64,000 bases of DNA from an uncultured Flavobacteriaceae bacterium (GCA_943842625.1 CALTCK010000001.1:62001-126000); one strand, 5' to 3'. Shown: positions 9,455 through 20,035, counted from the first letter of the stretch. Notes: generated by a model not told the origin, from the letters alone. Numbers and translations are program-made.

Positions 9455-9967
9455 ATGAAAAATATTAAAAAAACAATTGCAATTCTTTTTATCATTTGTT
9501 CTCTTCAAAGTTGCGGAACCTACTCTTTTACAGGCGCAGATATTGATTACTCTACTACAAAAACCTTTCAGGTTAATTATTTTAAAAACAATGCGCCAAT
9601 TGTAGAGCCAGGAATTGAAAGAGATTTTACATTAAAATTACAAGATATTTTATTGAATCAAACAAATTTAGATTTGGTAAATAGCGGCGGTGACTTAGTT
9701 TTTGAAGGAGAAATTGTAGAATATTATATCGCTCCCATTACCGCTACCTCACAAAGTACCGCTGCTCAAAACAGGTTGACAATTAGTGTTAATGTAAGGT
9801 TTTATAATACCAAAGAGGAATTAAAGGGTTTTGATCAACGTTTTTCTTTTTACTTCGATTACGGTGGAAGTTCACAATTGATTGGATCTCAAAAAGAGGA
9901 AGCTATCAGTGTTATATTTGAAAGAATTACACAAGATATTTTTAACGTATCTTTAGCTAATTGGTAA
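9455..9967 (+). CDS. lptE: LptE-family LPS-assembly lipoprotein
   Basis: This is a 170-residue outer-membrane lipoprotein with a signal peptide and lipobox at LQSC (Cys20), followed by GTYSFTGA. The rest is a compact alpha/beta domain typical of LptE, the partner that plugs LptD and delivers lipopolysaccharide to the outer leaflet. Family identity rests on the GTYSF start, size and the conserved flavobacterial setting between the sigma-54 regulator and secG; overall sequence similarity in this family is low. lptC lies far away at 45875-46435. Confidence 0.8.
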   Translation: MKNIKKTIAILFIICSLQSCGTYSFTGADIDYSTTKTFQVNYFKNNAPIVEPGIERDFTLKLQDILLNQTNLDLVNSGGDLVFEGEIVEYYIAPITATSQSTAAQNRLTISVNVRFYNTKEELKGFDQRFSFYFDYGGSSQLIGSQKEEAISVIFERITQDIFNVSLANW

Positions 9968-9973
9968 AATTAA

Positions 9974-10834
9974 ATGAATAAAAAAACGTTCACATCACTA
10001 CTTGCTCATCCGGAAAGCATAAGTCAAAAAAATCTTTTTGGATTGTCGGAGATCGTTGAAAAATATCCCTTTTTTCAAACAGCTAGAGCGCTACACTTAA
10101 AAAGTTTAAAAAAATCAAATAGCTTATTATACAATGATGCTTTAAAATTAACTGCAGCGTATACCACAGACAGAAATATTCTTTTTGAATACATTACTTC
10201 GAATTTTTTTATACAAAACGAAATTTCTGATACCATTCAAAAACAAGAAGATTCCTATCTTAAATTAGAAGTAACATCTGAAGATATATCTAAACAAGTT
10301 AGTAAAGAAATAGATCAACAATTAAAGACTGAATTAAAAAAAGCAGATGCCATATTAAACCCAGATTTATTTCACAGAAGAGAAAAATCCGTTGAAAAAC
10401 AAATAAAAAATGAAATTACAAAGTCTGATTTAGAGAAAAACAATCCTTTAGATTTTACCAAAGAAGATTCTCATTCATTCTCGGAATGGCTAAAACTTAC
10501 AACTGCTAAACCAATAGTTAGAGAAGCAACTAAAAATTTATCCAATTCGGAAAAACCTAATTCTGATTTAATCAACAAGTTTATCCAAGAAAATCCAAAA
10601 TTAAAACCCTCTAAAAGCATCGTAAAATATGATAAGGAAGAAAATTTAGCCAACGAAATTACCTATACCTCTGAAGCTTTAATGACTGAAACTTTAGCTA
10701 AAGTTTACTTACAACAAAACAATTATCAAAAAGCGTTGCAAGCCTACAAAATATTAAGTTTGAAATATCCCGAAAAAAGTGGTTTCTTTGCAGACCAAAT
10801 TCGAGCAATAAACAAACACATAAATAAAAATTAA
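9974..10834 (+). CDS. Hypothetical protein with a C-terminal TPR-like repeat
   Basis: This is a 286-residue cytoplasmic-looking protein with no signal peptide. The N-terminal 80 residues form a helical segment (LSEIVEKYPFFQTARALHLK). The middle is charged and poorly ordered, rich in Lys, Glu and Ser. The last 50 residues resemble one tetratricopeptide repeat (ETLAKVYLQQNNYQKALQAY). It starts 6 bases after lptE and ends 2 bases before secG, so it is part of the operon. The gene is conserved in position next to secG in Flavobacteriaceae, but I know of no assigned function. Confidence 0.75.
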   Translation: MNKKTFTSLLAHPESISQKNLFGLSEIVEKYPFFQTARALHLKSLKKSNSLLYNDALKLTAAYTTDRNILFEYITSNFFIQNEISDTIQKQEDSYLKLEVTSEDISKQVSKEIDQQLKTELKKADAILNPDLFHRREKSVEKQIKNEITKSDLEKNNPLDFTKEDSHSFSEWLKLTTAKPIVREATKNLSNSEKPNSDLINKFIQENPKLKPSKSIVKYDKEENLANEITYTSEALMTETLAKVYLQQNNYQKALQAYKILSLKYPEKSGFFADQIRAINKHINKN

Positions 10835-10836
10835 AA

Positions 10837-11178
10837 ATGAGTACATTTACAATATTTATAGGATTAATAATTTTTGTAGCCTTTCTATTAGTCGTAGTAA
10901 TTATGGTACAGAATCCTAAAGGTGGTGGATTATCTTCTTCTTTTGGTGGTGGTGGAACACAGCAATTAGGTGGCGTTCAAAAAACAACAGATTTTCTAGA
11001 CAAAAGCACCTGGACTCTAGCAACTCTTTTATTAGCTTTAATCCTACTTTCAAATGTTTCTATAATGAGTGGCGTTGGAAATTCTAGTTCAAAAGCATTT
11101 GATGAAAATGCAATAGAAAATGCACTACCACCAGTAGACATAGCACCGCAAGAAACTACAGAGGAAAACAATGAATAA
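10837..11178 (+). CDS. secG: Preprotein translocase subunit SecG
   Basis: This 113-residue SecG is the small accessory subunit of the SecYEG channel. It has two transmembrane helices (about 3-24 and 55-74) separated by the cytosolic loop with MVQNPKGGGLSSSFGGGG, the family hallmark. A short acidic tail ends the protein. It is the last gene of the miaB-secG operon and is followed by a strong intrinsic terminator. Confidence 0.93.
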   Translation: MSTFTIFIGLIIFVAFLLVVVIMVQNPKGGGLSSSFGGGGTQQLGGVQKTTDFLDKSTWTLATLLLALILLSNVSIMSGVGNSSSKAFDENAIENALPPVDIAPQETTEENNE

Positions 11179-11194
11179 TACATTTTTTAAGATA

Positions 11195-11235
11195 TTAAAA
11201 AATGCCAGCTTCTGACAAGCTGGCATTTTTTTTTA
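11195..11235 (+). terminator. Rho-independent terminator after secG
   Basis: An 11-base-pair perfect stem (11201-11211 with 11217-11227, core TGCCAGCTT/AAGCTGGCA) has a 5-base loop and is followed by a T run to 11234. It closes the miaB-secG operon and separates it from groS. Confidence 0.93.
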
Positions 11236-11238
11236 GTA

Positions 11239-11271
11239 TTGTCATTAAAAACAGGAACTGGCATACTTTTA
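11239..11271 (+). promoter_or_regulatory. Putative promoter of groS-groL
   Basis: TTG at 11239-11241 and TACTTTTA at 11264-11271 resemble the Bacteroidota -33/-7 pair, with a slightly long 22-base spacer. No CIRCE inverted repeat (TTAGCACTC/GAGTGCTAA) is seen, so HrcA control is not supported here. Confidence 0.35.
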
Positions 11272-11316
11272 GATTATATTGAAAATTATAAATAACAATT
11301 AAAAATAATAGTAACA

Positions 11317-11592
11317 ATGGCATTAAAAATTCAACCTCTTTCAGACAGAGTTTTAGTAGAACCACAAGAAGCAGAAACAAAAACAGCTTCTGGTTTATAC
11401 ATCCCAGATTCTGCAAAAGAAAAACCTCAACAAGGAAAAGTGGTAGCAGTAGGTAAAGGAAAAAAAGATCACAATATGACCGTTAAAGTTGGTGATATGG
11501 TTCTTTACGGAAAATACTCAGGAAGCGAATTAAAATATGAGGGTAATGATTACCTGATCATGCGAGAAGAAGACATTCTAGCAATTATCTAA
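11317..11592 (+). CDS. groS: Co-chaperonin GroES
   Basis: This 91-residue GroES opens with [21 protein letters not shown], carries the mobile-loop region ([23 protein letters not shown]) and ends with [13 protein letters not shown]. It is a heptameric lid for GroEL that closes the folding chamber in the cytoplasm. It sits 51 bases upstream of groL, the standard arrangement. Confidence 0.97.
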   Translation: MALKIQPLSDRVLVEPQEAETKTASGLYIPDSAKEKPQQGKVVAVGKGKKDHNMTVKVGDMVLYGKYSGSELKYEGNDYLIMREEDILAII

Positions 11593-11637
11593 AAAAATAA
11601 GTAAATAATTTCCCAGTCATTGGGATTAAAAATATAA

Positions 11638-13278
<1,641 letters not shown>

Positions 13279-13300
13279 GATTATCACATTCAACCATTAT

Positions 13301-13334
13301 AAAAAAAGACCTCTATTTCTAGAGGTCTTTTTTT
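13301..13334 (+). terminator. Bidirectional terminator between groL and the HMA gene
   Basis: The stem GACCTCTA/TAGAGGTC with a TTTC loop is flanked by an A run on the left and a T run on the right. It can therefore terminate groL on the plus strand and the converging metal-linked operon on the minus strand. Confidence 0.9.
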
Positions 13335-13354
13335 ATATGACGGTAAAGCTAATA

Positions 13355-13711
13355 CTAATTCTCGTTATCGTCTTTTACATCTTGATCTCGGTACTTACAA
13401 CAAGAATGAACAGAAGCATAAGCATCATCTGTTGCAATAATTTTTTGTGTGTCATGTCCAACAGCAGCTATATTTTCTTGTATAGCAGTTAAGTCGGTTT
13501 TTTGCTCATTATAAATTAAGCTTAATTCATGAGAATTCACATCCCAAACAGCTGACTTTACCCCTTTTGTTTTAATACATGCTTTTTCAATTCGATCTTT
13601 ACACATTAAACAAACACCATCCACCTCAATGGTTGCTTTTGCACTTTTGCTTTGTGCAGTAAGTGTATGTCCTACAAATAAAAGTAGGCCTAATAAAACT
13701 AATTTTTTCAT
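13355..13711 (-). CDS. Secreted heavy-metal-associated (HMA) domain protein
   Basis: This 118-residue protein has a Sec signal peptide (about residues 1-19, ending LTAQ) followed by an HMA/CopZ-like fold. The metal-binding motif is CLMC (residues 34-37), followed by KDRIEKACIKTKGV. A second cysteine pair occurs near the C terminus (HSCCKYRD). Periplasmic location plus CxxC suggests it binds Cu(I) or a similar soft metal, perhaps handing it to or from the adjacent TonB receptor. It is the third gene of an operon with the receptor (11 bases apart) and the HYC_CC_PP gene. Confidence 0.85.
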   Translation of the reverse strand: MKKLVLLGLLLFVGHTLTAQSKSAKATIEVDGVCLMCKDRIEKACIKTKGVKSAVWDVNSHELSLIYNEQKTDLTAIQENIAAVGHDTQKIIATDDAYASVHSCCKYRDQDVKDDNEN

Positions 13712-13722
13712 TTTTTATATTT

Positions 13723-15960
13723 TTAATTTAATTTATATCGCAATCCTGCATAAAAGGTAACTCCAAAAATTGGACCATAAACAAATGTTGTGTCAAATGT
13801 TGATTCAAACGGATTTTCACTATTTAAAATTGGATTGTCTTGTTTTTCGTTTGTTAAATTTTCTCCTCCCAAATACACTTCAAAAGATTTAGAAAACACT
13901 TTGGTTAGTTGAGCATTTAAAGTAGCAAATGCAGGAGTTGTTTCTGGTAATTTATATTCTATAGGATTCCCATAAGTAGATGATAAACGTTGTTCTCCTA
14001 ACCAATTAAAGGTTGAATCAAATTTCCATTGAGTTCCATTTGCTTTTCTTAAAGTTTCATAAGAAACATTTACAAAAACCCTATGTTTTGGGGTCAATGG
14101 TCTATCTAACCTTCCTGAAGTATAATCTGTTTTAACATTATAATATTTATAAGCTGTTCTAAAATCGAATCCTTCAAGAATATTGATATTAAATTCAGCT
14201 TGAAAACTAGTTGCAATGCTTTTTTCTTTTAGATTATAGAAATTAACTTCTCTAGGATTTTCCCAATCTACTATAATTTGATTTATAAAATCGGTTCTGT
14301 AATAATCTAGAGTAATTTCAGATTTTTTACCAAATACATTAAATTTTTGTGAGAAGGAAATTCCATAATTCCAAGCAATTTCAGGATCTAATCCATATAT
14401 ACTACCATTAGAATCTAAAATATTAATTCGCCTTGAAGAAGCGAACATTTTTTGGTTTTCTGTAAAAATATTGGCGCTCCTTTTTCCTCTACCTGCAGAA
14501 ATTCTAAAAGCCGAATCTTCCCAAGGAGTATATCGAGCATGTAACCTTGGCGTTAAAAATGTACCTAATAAATTAGAAGTATCGATACGTAATCCTGCTG
14601 TTAAATTTAAATCACCTAAATTATCGTAAGAATATTCAAAAAATGCTCCAAAAGAATTTTCTGACCGTTGATAAACATCCGTATTTACGAGTTCATTATA
14701 ATCATCATAAGTAGCGCTAATTCCAGATTTAAATTTATTTCTAGAATCTCCTATGATAGAATTATACATTGCAGTAGCAAAAAAACTATCATGGCTAATA
14801 TCATAAATATTTAATCCAAAATACGATTCTTGTACATGATTGCTATACGATGCTTGAACCCCAATAGTTTGGTATGGTATTTCTGGGTTTACGTAACCAA
14901 ATTTTACAGAACCTTCAATCCTTTGTGTATCTATTTCACTACCCCAATAATTGGTAGTTAATTGATCTCTATTTGGATCAAAATCGACTTGACCTGTCTG
15001 TTTTTCGTCATTTAAAAACCTAAAATTGATAAAACTCACCAACCCTTTTTCGTTATTAGTATACTGCCAGCGATTCATCAAATTTATTTGTTTTTGCATA
15101 GGCATATCTAAAAACGAATCTTCGTTTTTATCGAATTTGTGATTTCTTACATTTCCATGTACATACAATCCTGTATTCCATTTATCGGTAACTTTAGTAT
15201 TTAGATGAGTATTTAATTCCAACCGCCCATTTGCGTTTCCATAAAGATTTACAAATAGCAGATCGTCTCTTGAGGGTTTTTGTAACTCTGTGTTTATTTG
15301 CCCAGCGATACTCTCAAAACCATTTATCACACTACCAGCTCCTTTGGTAATCTGGATACTCTCCACCCAAGTCCCAGGAATAAAACTCATCCCATACGTT
15401 TGAGATGCACCTCTTATGGATGGTATATTTTCTGTAGTTATTAAAATATAAGGACTGGTTAAACCAAGCATTTTAATCTCTTTAGTTCCTGTTAGTGCAT
15501 CTACAAAATTGACATCAATTGAAGGATTGGTTTCAAAACTTTCAGATAAATTACAGCAAGCAGCTTTTAACAACTCTGAGCTACTTACGTTTATTACGTT
15601 TTGTGACGATAAATACGACCTTACGGACGCTTTTTTTCTAGTTTTAATCACAACTTCGTCTAATTGATCTTTAGTATTTAAAATATACTTTATTCTTCTC
15701 GTAGAATTAACAACAATAGTATCCGTTAGGTAACCAACATAGCTAATAACTAGTTTGGTATACACTTTTTCATAAGGTATCGAAAAAGTACCATCTAAAT
15801 CTGTCATAGTACCTATAGATGCATCTGCCCAAAAGACATTAGCACCAGGAAGGCCTATTAGTTCGTTTTTTTCATTCTTTTCTAATATAATTCCTTCAAT
15901 TTTTTCTTGAGAAAAGGAAATTACAGGTAGTACTAATAATATATATAATAAGTATTTCAT
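13723..15960 (-). CDS. TonB-dependent receptor, probably for a metal
   Basis: This 745-residue outer-membrane receptor has a signal peptide (1-18), then a carboxypeptidase-regulatory-like beta-sandwich (about 20-95, GANVFWADASIGTMTDLDG). A plug domain (about 100-225) and a 22-strand barrel ending GLRYKLN follow. The plug carries an unusual Cys-Cys pair at 135-136 in KAACCNLSES, which I recall from receptors paired with HMA proteins in Bacteroidota; the cysteines could bind a soft metal. It lies between the HYC_CC_PP gene and the HMA gene on the same strand, supporting a metal-related role. The exact substrate cannot be told from sequence. Confidence 0.88.
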   Translation of the reverse strand: MKYLLYILLVLPVISFSQEKIEGIILEKNEKNELIGLPGANVFWADASIGTMTDLDGTFSIPYEKVYTKLVISYVGYLTDTIVVNSTRRIKYILNTKDQLDEVVIKTRKKASVRSYLSSQNVINVSSSELLKAACCNLSESFETNPSIDVNFVDALTGTKEIKMLGLTSPYILITTENIPSIRGASQTYGMSFIPGTWVESIQITKGAGSVINGFESIAGQINTELQKPSRDDLLFVNLYGNANGRLELNTHLNTKVTDKWNTGLYVHGNVRNHKFDKNEDSFLDMPMQKQINLMNRWQYTNNEKGLVSFINFRFLNDEKQTGQVDFDPNRDQLTTNYWGSEIDTQRIEGSVKFGYVNPEIPYQTIGVQASYSNHVQESYFGLNIYDISHDSFFATAMYNSIIGDSRNKFKSGISATYDDYNELVNTDVYQRSENSFGAFFEYSYDNLGDLNLTAGLRIDTSNLLGTFLTPRLHARYTPWEDSAFRISAGRGKRSANIFTENQKMFASSRRINILDSNGSIYGLDPEIAWNYGISFSQKFNVFGKKSEITLDYYRTDFINQIIVDWENPREVNFYNLKEKSIATSFQAEFNINILEGFDFRTAYKYYNVKTDYTSGRLDRPLTPKHRVFVNVSYETLRKANGTQWKFDSTFNWLGEQRLSSTYGNPIEYKLPETTPAFATLNAQLTKVFSKSFEVYLGGENLTNEKQDNPILNSENPFESTFDTTFVYGPIFGVTFYAGLRYKLN

Positions 15961-16057
15961 TTATTTAAATTTTTATTTAAACCAGACATTAAAGTCCGTA
16001 AAAGTTAATTGAGGAAACCGTCTACATTTCCAATGAATCTTAATATTTAAATAAAAA

Positions 16058-16465
16058 TCAAATGATAAAAACTTCGTGAAGCACATGTATATCCTCGTAT
16101 ATAGGTGGAGGATCATAGCCATTAAATAGATGTATTTCTTTATCTGAAAAAGAAACATATTGTAAAACAAAACTAGATATAAAACATGCAATAAAATTGT
16201 TGCTGATTTGCAAATCGTACGATGAATTTACAAAGGTATCATCCGTATCAATATTTTTATAAGTGTTTTTACAACAATCAATGGGATCTTCTTCGTTTTT
16301 ATCGCAATCATCAGCTTCCATAGCCATACCACAAGAAAGACTTTTTTTACCCATGGTCAAGGTAGAAACAACTTCAATATCCCCACAAAAATGCTTGGCA
16401 TAGGTAACACCTGAGCTACTTGCCAAGATTAGTGTAGTTAATAAAACAGAAATTGCTTTTTGCAT
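16058..16465 (-). CDS. HYC_CC_PP family secreted protein
   Basis: This 135-residue protein has a signal peptide (about 1-23, ending VTYA). All three signatures of the HYC_CC_PP family are present: a HxCG start (KHFCG), a CC pair (DCCKNTY), and a PP near the end (GYDPPPIYED). The mature part is Cys-, Asp- and Met-rich near the N terminus (CGMAMEADDCDKNEED). A late hydrophobic stretch follows (FIACFISSFVLQYV). The function is unknown. The family is small and frequently encoded beside TonB receptors, as here. A role in soft-metal binding or sensing is inference. Confidence 0.8.
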   Translation of the reverse strand: MQKAISVLLTTLILASSSGVTYAKHFCGDIEVVSTLTMGKKSLSCGMAMEADDCDKNEEDPIDCCKNTYKNIDTDDTFVNSSYDLQISNNFIACFISSFVLQYVSFSDKEIHLFNGYDPPPIYEDIHVLHEVFII

Positions 16466-16592
16466 AACATAAAGTTACAAAATATGTTAAAACTAGAAGG
16501 GATTTAGCTATCTATTTAACTAAAATTTAAGTTTATTATTTTTAATTAAATTAAATTTTGTTTCATTATTTTAGTGTTTGATAAGATTTTCT

Positions 16593-17048
16593 ATGACACA
16601 AAAAGAGCTTAAAGAAAGAATACATTGGATTATTGATCAGAATGATTACTCTGTAAATAAGCGAATGACCTTAATTTGTAATTCATTAAAAGATACGATT
16701 GATTATTATGATTGGGTTGGGTTCTATTTTGCAAATCATGATGCAAAAACTTTGCATTTAGAGGCTTTTGCTGGAGCACCTACTGACCATACCACCATCC
16801 CTTTCGGAAAAGGTATTTGTGGACAGGTTGCTAATTCTGACAAAAACTTTGTGGTGGGTGATGTTAAAGCTCAAGATAATTATATATCCTGTAGTATTCA
16901 TGTGAAGGCAGAAATCGTGGTTCCCTTGTTTAAAGAAGGAATAAATATAGGGCAAATAGATGTTGACTCTAATACTTTAAATCCATTTTCAAAAAAAGAT
17001 GAGGATTTATTAGAATGGGTTAATGAAAAAGTGGCATTAATTCTATAA
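16593..17048 (+). CDS. GAF-domain protein, free methionine-(R)-sulfoxide reductase-like
   Basis: This GAF-domain protein resembles fRMsr (MsrC/YebR), which reduces free methionine-R-sulfoxide. Matching segments are YYDWVGFYF, IPFGKGICGQVA, NYISCSIHVKAEIVVPL and INIGQIDVDS. Two of the three family cysteines are present (GICG and YISC). The third, normally about ten residues before GICG, is absent. I choose the ATG at 16593 (151 residues) over an upstream TTG at 16578. It converges on the ABC permease gene with only 8 bases between the stops. Confidence 0.8.
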   Translation: MTQKELKERIHWIIDQNDYSVNKRMTLICNSLKDTIDYYDWVGFYFANHDAKTLHLEAFAGAPTDHTTIPFGKGICGQVANSDKNFVVGDVKAQDNYISCSIHVKAEIVVPLFKEGINIGQIDVDSNTLNPFSKKDEDLLEWVNEKVALIL

Positions 17049-17056
17049 TCTTTTAA

Positions 17057-18310
17057 TTACTGTCCGGTTCTAATTGCTTCAACAGGATCTAATTTTGAAG
17101 CTGATATTGCAGGAATTATTCCAGAAATCAATCCAATTATAGCTGAAATAGCGGTACCTAAAAACATATTCCATGGAGACAACACAAAATTGAAATCTCC
17201 TGAAAACGAAGAGGCCATTACTGACACTACAAAAACTAAAATCAAACCTATAAGTCCTCCGATAAGAGATAATATTACCGCTTCAAATAAAAATTGAAAT
17301 AATATAAATTTATTTTTTGCTCCCAATGATTTTTGAATTCCAATAAGATTGGTTCGTTCCTTTACACTTACAAACATAATGTTGGCAATTCCAAATCCAC
17401 CAACTAACAAGGAAAATCCACTAATAACCCAACCAATACCATTCATTGTTCCCGTAATATCGTCAATCACATCTTTAAAACCTTTTAATTGGTTGATAAA
17501 AAAATCATTAATGTCGTCAGGTTTTAATCCTCTAGCCATTCTAATTTTTTGAGTTAAATCAGCAATATATCCCTCATTATCGATTCCTTTTTCGGGCTTT
17601 ACTATAATTTGTGGGAAGGTAGATTTATTATTATCTCCAAATATTTTTCTTGCCATGTTAACGGGTAGTAAAACAGTCGTGTCTTTAGATTCTCCAAATA
17701 ATCCGGAGCCTTCTTTTTTGAGAACTCCTATCACCGTAAATTTTCGACCATACAATCGTATTTTTTTTCCTAAAGGGCTTGAAGAGGAAAACAAAGTTTT
17801 TGCAATTTCATCTCCCAAAACAATAACAGGAGTCCCACTGTTTGATTCTGCTTCGTTAAAAAAACGCCCCTCAGCGATTTGAAGAGATTCTATATCGTAA
17901 TACTCATGTGTGATTGCTCCCACATCAACATTTGAAATAGAATTTTCTTCATATTTAATAGCTGTTCTAGGAACATTTAAGGTAAACGAGACCGCTTTGG
18001 TATTTGGTACATTTCTTTTTATGTATTGGTATTCCTCGTACGAAACATCTGGAAATTGTTCACTTTTCCATCGAGGCACATCAGAGGGACCAAAATTAAA
18101 TCGCATGATAATAATAGTACTGTTATCTAAAGAACTTATACTATCATTTATCTCGTTTTTAAGTGAATCTACAGCAGCTAAGACTGCAATAATTGAGAAA
18201 ATCCCGATGGTTACCCCCAGTAATGACAAAAATGTCCTTAGCTTATTTGTTGTAAGCGCATTAATTGCAAAATTAAAACTTTCCCTTAAAACTCGTAAAT
18301 ATATTATCAT
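17057..18310 (-). CDS. MacB/FtsX-type ABC transporter permease
   Basis: This 417-residue permease has one transmembrane helix near the N terminus (RTFLSLLGVTIGIFSIIAVLAAV, about 25-47). A large periplasmic MacB-PCD domain (about 50-280) follows, then three helices near residues 290-410 with the FtsX signature region (RTNLIGIQKSLGAKNKFILFQFLFEA). Family members work as mechanotransducers with a MacB-like ATPase to move lipoproteins, peptides or drugs across the envelope. No ATPase or MacA-like adaptor is adjacent, so its partner must be encoded elsewhere. The protein is complete, ending in DPVEAIRTGQ as expected. Confidence 0.9.
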   Translation of the reverse strand: MIIYLRVLRESFNFAINALTTNKLRTFLSLLGVTIGIFSIIAVLAAVDSLKNEINDSISSLDNSTIIIMRFNFGPSDVPRWKSEQFPDVSYEEYQYIKRNVPNTKAVSFTLNVPRTAIKYEENSISNVDVGAITHEYYDIESLQIAEGRFFNEAESNSGTPVIVLGDEIAKTLFSSSSPLGKKIRLYGRKFTVIGVLKKEGSGLFGESKDTTVLLPVNMARKIFGDNNKSTFPQIIVKPEKGIDNEGYIADLTQKIRMARGLKPDDINDFFINQLKGFKDVIDDITGTMNGIGWVISGFSLLVGGFGIANIMFVSVKERTNLIGIQKSLGAKNKFILFQFLFEAVILSLIGGLIGLILVFVVSVMASSFSGDFNFVLSPWNMFLGTAISAIIGLISGIIPAISASKLDPVEAIRTGQ

Positions 18311-18443
18311 TATAAAATTTAAATCAAAGGTTTTTTTATTTACTATTTAAGTGAAAAATTAATGTTTTTTTTAACACAAAAAAGTTTCACTAATATAGGA
18401 CGTTTTCTATAAACATATGTTACAATTTTAAGAGGTAATTATG

Positions 18444-18451
18444 TACTTTTG
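18444..18451 (+). promoter_or_regulatory. Putative -7 element for purH
   Basis: TACTTTTG fits TAnnTTTG exactly and is 39 bases upstream of the purH ATG. It overlaps a possible upstream TTG start (18449), so transcription would begin downstream of that codon. This argues for the ATG at 18491. Confidence 0.5.
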
Positions 18452-18490
18452 CATAAGCCTGATTTAAAGACTAAAAAAACCAATCTCCTT

Positions 18491-20020
18491 ATGAAAAATA
18501 AAAAAATAGACTCCGCTTTAATTTCTGTATTCCATAAGGAGGGCCTTGAACCAATAGTCAAAAAGCTTGACGAGTTGGACGTTAAAATTTATTCAACAGG
18601 AGGTACTCAAAAATTTATCAACGACTTAGGAATTGATGTTATACCTGTAGAAGAAGTGACTGATTATCCGTCAATTCTCGGAGGAAGAGTAAAAACATTG
18701 CATCCAAAAGTTTTTGGAGGAATTTTAAATAGACAACACAACGAAAATGACGTTTCGGAAATGGAAACCTATAATATCCCTCAATTAGATTTAATTGTGG
18801 TCGACTTATATCCTTTTGAAAAAACAGTGGCTTCAGGAGCTGAAGAGACAGCAATCATTGAAAAAATAGATATTGGCGGAATTTCTTTAATCAGGGCAGC
18901 TGCAAAAAATTACGCTGATACTTTGTGTATTTCTTCTATGGAAGATTATGGAGAGTTATTAAGTGTATTAACTACTAATAATGGAATAGTATCGTTAGCA
19001 GATAGAAAGAGATTTGCAGCAAAGGCCTTTAATATATCTTCTCATTATGATACCGCTATTTTCAATTATTTTAATAAAAACCAAGAAATTGCTACTTTAA
19101 AAATTAGTGAACCAAAAGGGAATACATTAAGGTATGGGGAGAACCCACACCAAAAAGGATTTTTTTATGGAAATTTTGAAGCAATTTTTGATAAATTACA
19201 TGGTAAAGAATTAAGTTATAATAATTTACTAGATGTTGATGCTGCGGTAAATTTAATGGCTGAATTTACTGGAGAGGCTCCAACATTTGCAATTTTAAAA
19301 CATAACAATGCTTGTGGCATTGCACAAAGAAATACTGTTCTTGAATCATACAACGATGCTTTAGCTGGAGACCCTGTTTCAGCATTTGGAGGAATTCTTA
19401 TATGTAACACTGAAATTGATCACCCAACTGCTGAGGAAATTCATAAATTATTTTGTGAAGTTGTTATTGCTCCATCATTTTCAAAAGAAGCGTTAGAAGT
19501 TTTAAAAGGGAAAAAGAATCGAATTATTTTAATTCAAAAAAATATAGAATTGCCTAAGGCAATAGTAAGAACATGTTTGAATGGGACTTTAGTCCAAGAT
19601 AAAGATCATCTGACGGATCGAATTGAGAATTTAACCTACGTTACTAATAATAAGCCAAGTTCAAATGAACTAGAAGACTTAATGTTTGCTTCTAAGATTT
19701 GTAAGAATACTAAATCAAATACGATCGTTTTGGTAAAGGGGAACCAGTTGTGCGCTAGTGGAACTGGTCAAACTTCAAGAGTAGACGCTTTAAAACAAGC
19801 TATCAATAAAGCAACTTCATTTGGATTTGATTTAAACGGAGCTGTTATGGCAAGTGATGCCTTTTTTCCATTTCCGGACTGTGTAGAAATTGCAGATAAA
19901 GCTGGTATAACCTCTGTAATACAGCCAGGCGGGTCCATTAAAGACGAGTTGAGTATCGATTATTGCAATGATAATTCTATGACAATGGTATTTAGCGGAG
20001 TACGTCATTTTAAGCATTAA
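18491..20020 (+). CDS. purH: Bifunctional AICAR transformylase / IMP cyclohydrolase PurH
   Basis: This protein catalyses the last two steps of de novo IMP synthesis. The N-terminal MGS-like IMP cyclohydrolase domain (about 1-140) includes DSALISVFHKEGLEPI, STGGTQKFI and GGRVKTLHPKVFGGIL. The C-terminal transformylase domain contains RYGENPHQKGFF, KHNNACGIA, DPVSAFGGIL and the late SDAFFPFPDCVEIA. The ATG at 18491 gives 509 residues, the normal size. A longer frame starting with TTG at 18449 has no family counterpart and overlaps the promoter. It is followed by the mre operon, which has its own -7 match. Confidence 0.96.
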   Translation: MKNKKIDSALISVFHKEGLEPIVKKLDELDVKIYSTGGTQKFINDLGIDVIPVEEVTDYPSILGGRVKTLHPKVFGGILNRQHNENDVSEMETYNIPQLDLIVVDLYPFEKTVASGAEETAIIEKIDIGGISLIRAAAKNYADTLCISSMEDYGELLSVLTTNNGIVSLADRKRFAAKAFNISSHYDTAIFNYFNKNQEIATLKISEPKGNTLRYGENPHQKGFFYGNFEAIFDKLHGKELSYNNLLDVDAAVNLMAEFTGEAPTFAILKHNNACGIAQRNTVLESYNDALAGDPVSAFGGILICNTEIDHPTAEEIHKLFCEVVIAPSFSKEALEVLKGKKNRIILIQKNIELPKAIVRTCLNGTLVQDKDHLTDRIENLTYVTNNKPSSNELEDLMFASKICKNTKSNTIVLVKGNQLCASGTGQTSRVDALKQAINKATSFGFDLNGAVMASDAFFPFPDCVEIADKAGITSVIQPGGSIKDELSIDYCNDNSMTMVFSGVRHFKH

Positions 20021-20027
20021 TTTTTAT

Positions 20028-20035
20028 TACATTTG
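20028..20035 (+). promoter_or_regulatory. Putative -7 element for the mreB operon
   Basis: TACATTTG matches TAnnTTTG exactly, just after the purH stop and 38 bases before the mreB ATG. No TTG is visible at the -33 position. Confidence 0.45.

Noticed and set aside
11236-11316. CIRCE/HrcA operator upstream of groS
   Set aside because: No TTAGCACTC/GAGTGCTAA inverted repeat is present.
15973-16191. A 72-residue frame overlapping the HYC_CC_PP gene on the same strand
   Set aside because: It is another frame of the real gene, whose signal peptide and three family motifs are clear.
18449-18490. Longer purH start at a TTG, 14 codons upstream of the ATG
   Set aside because: The extension has no family-like residues and its TTG lies inside an exact -7 promoter match, so the ATG at 18491 is preferred.
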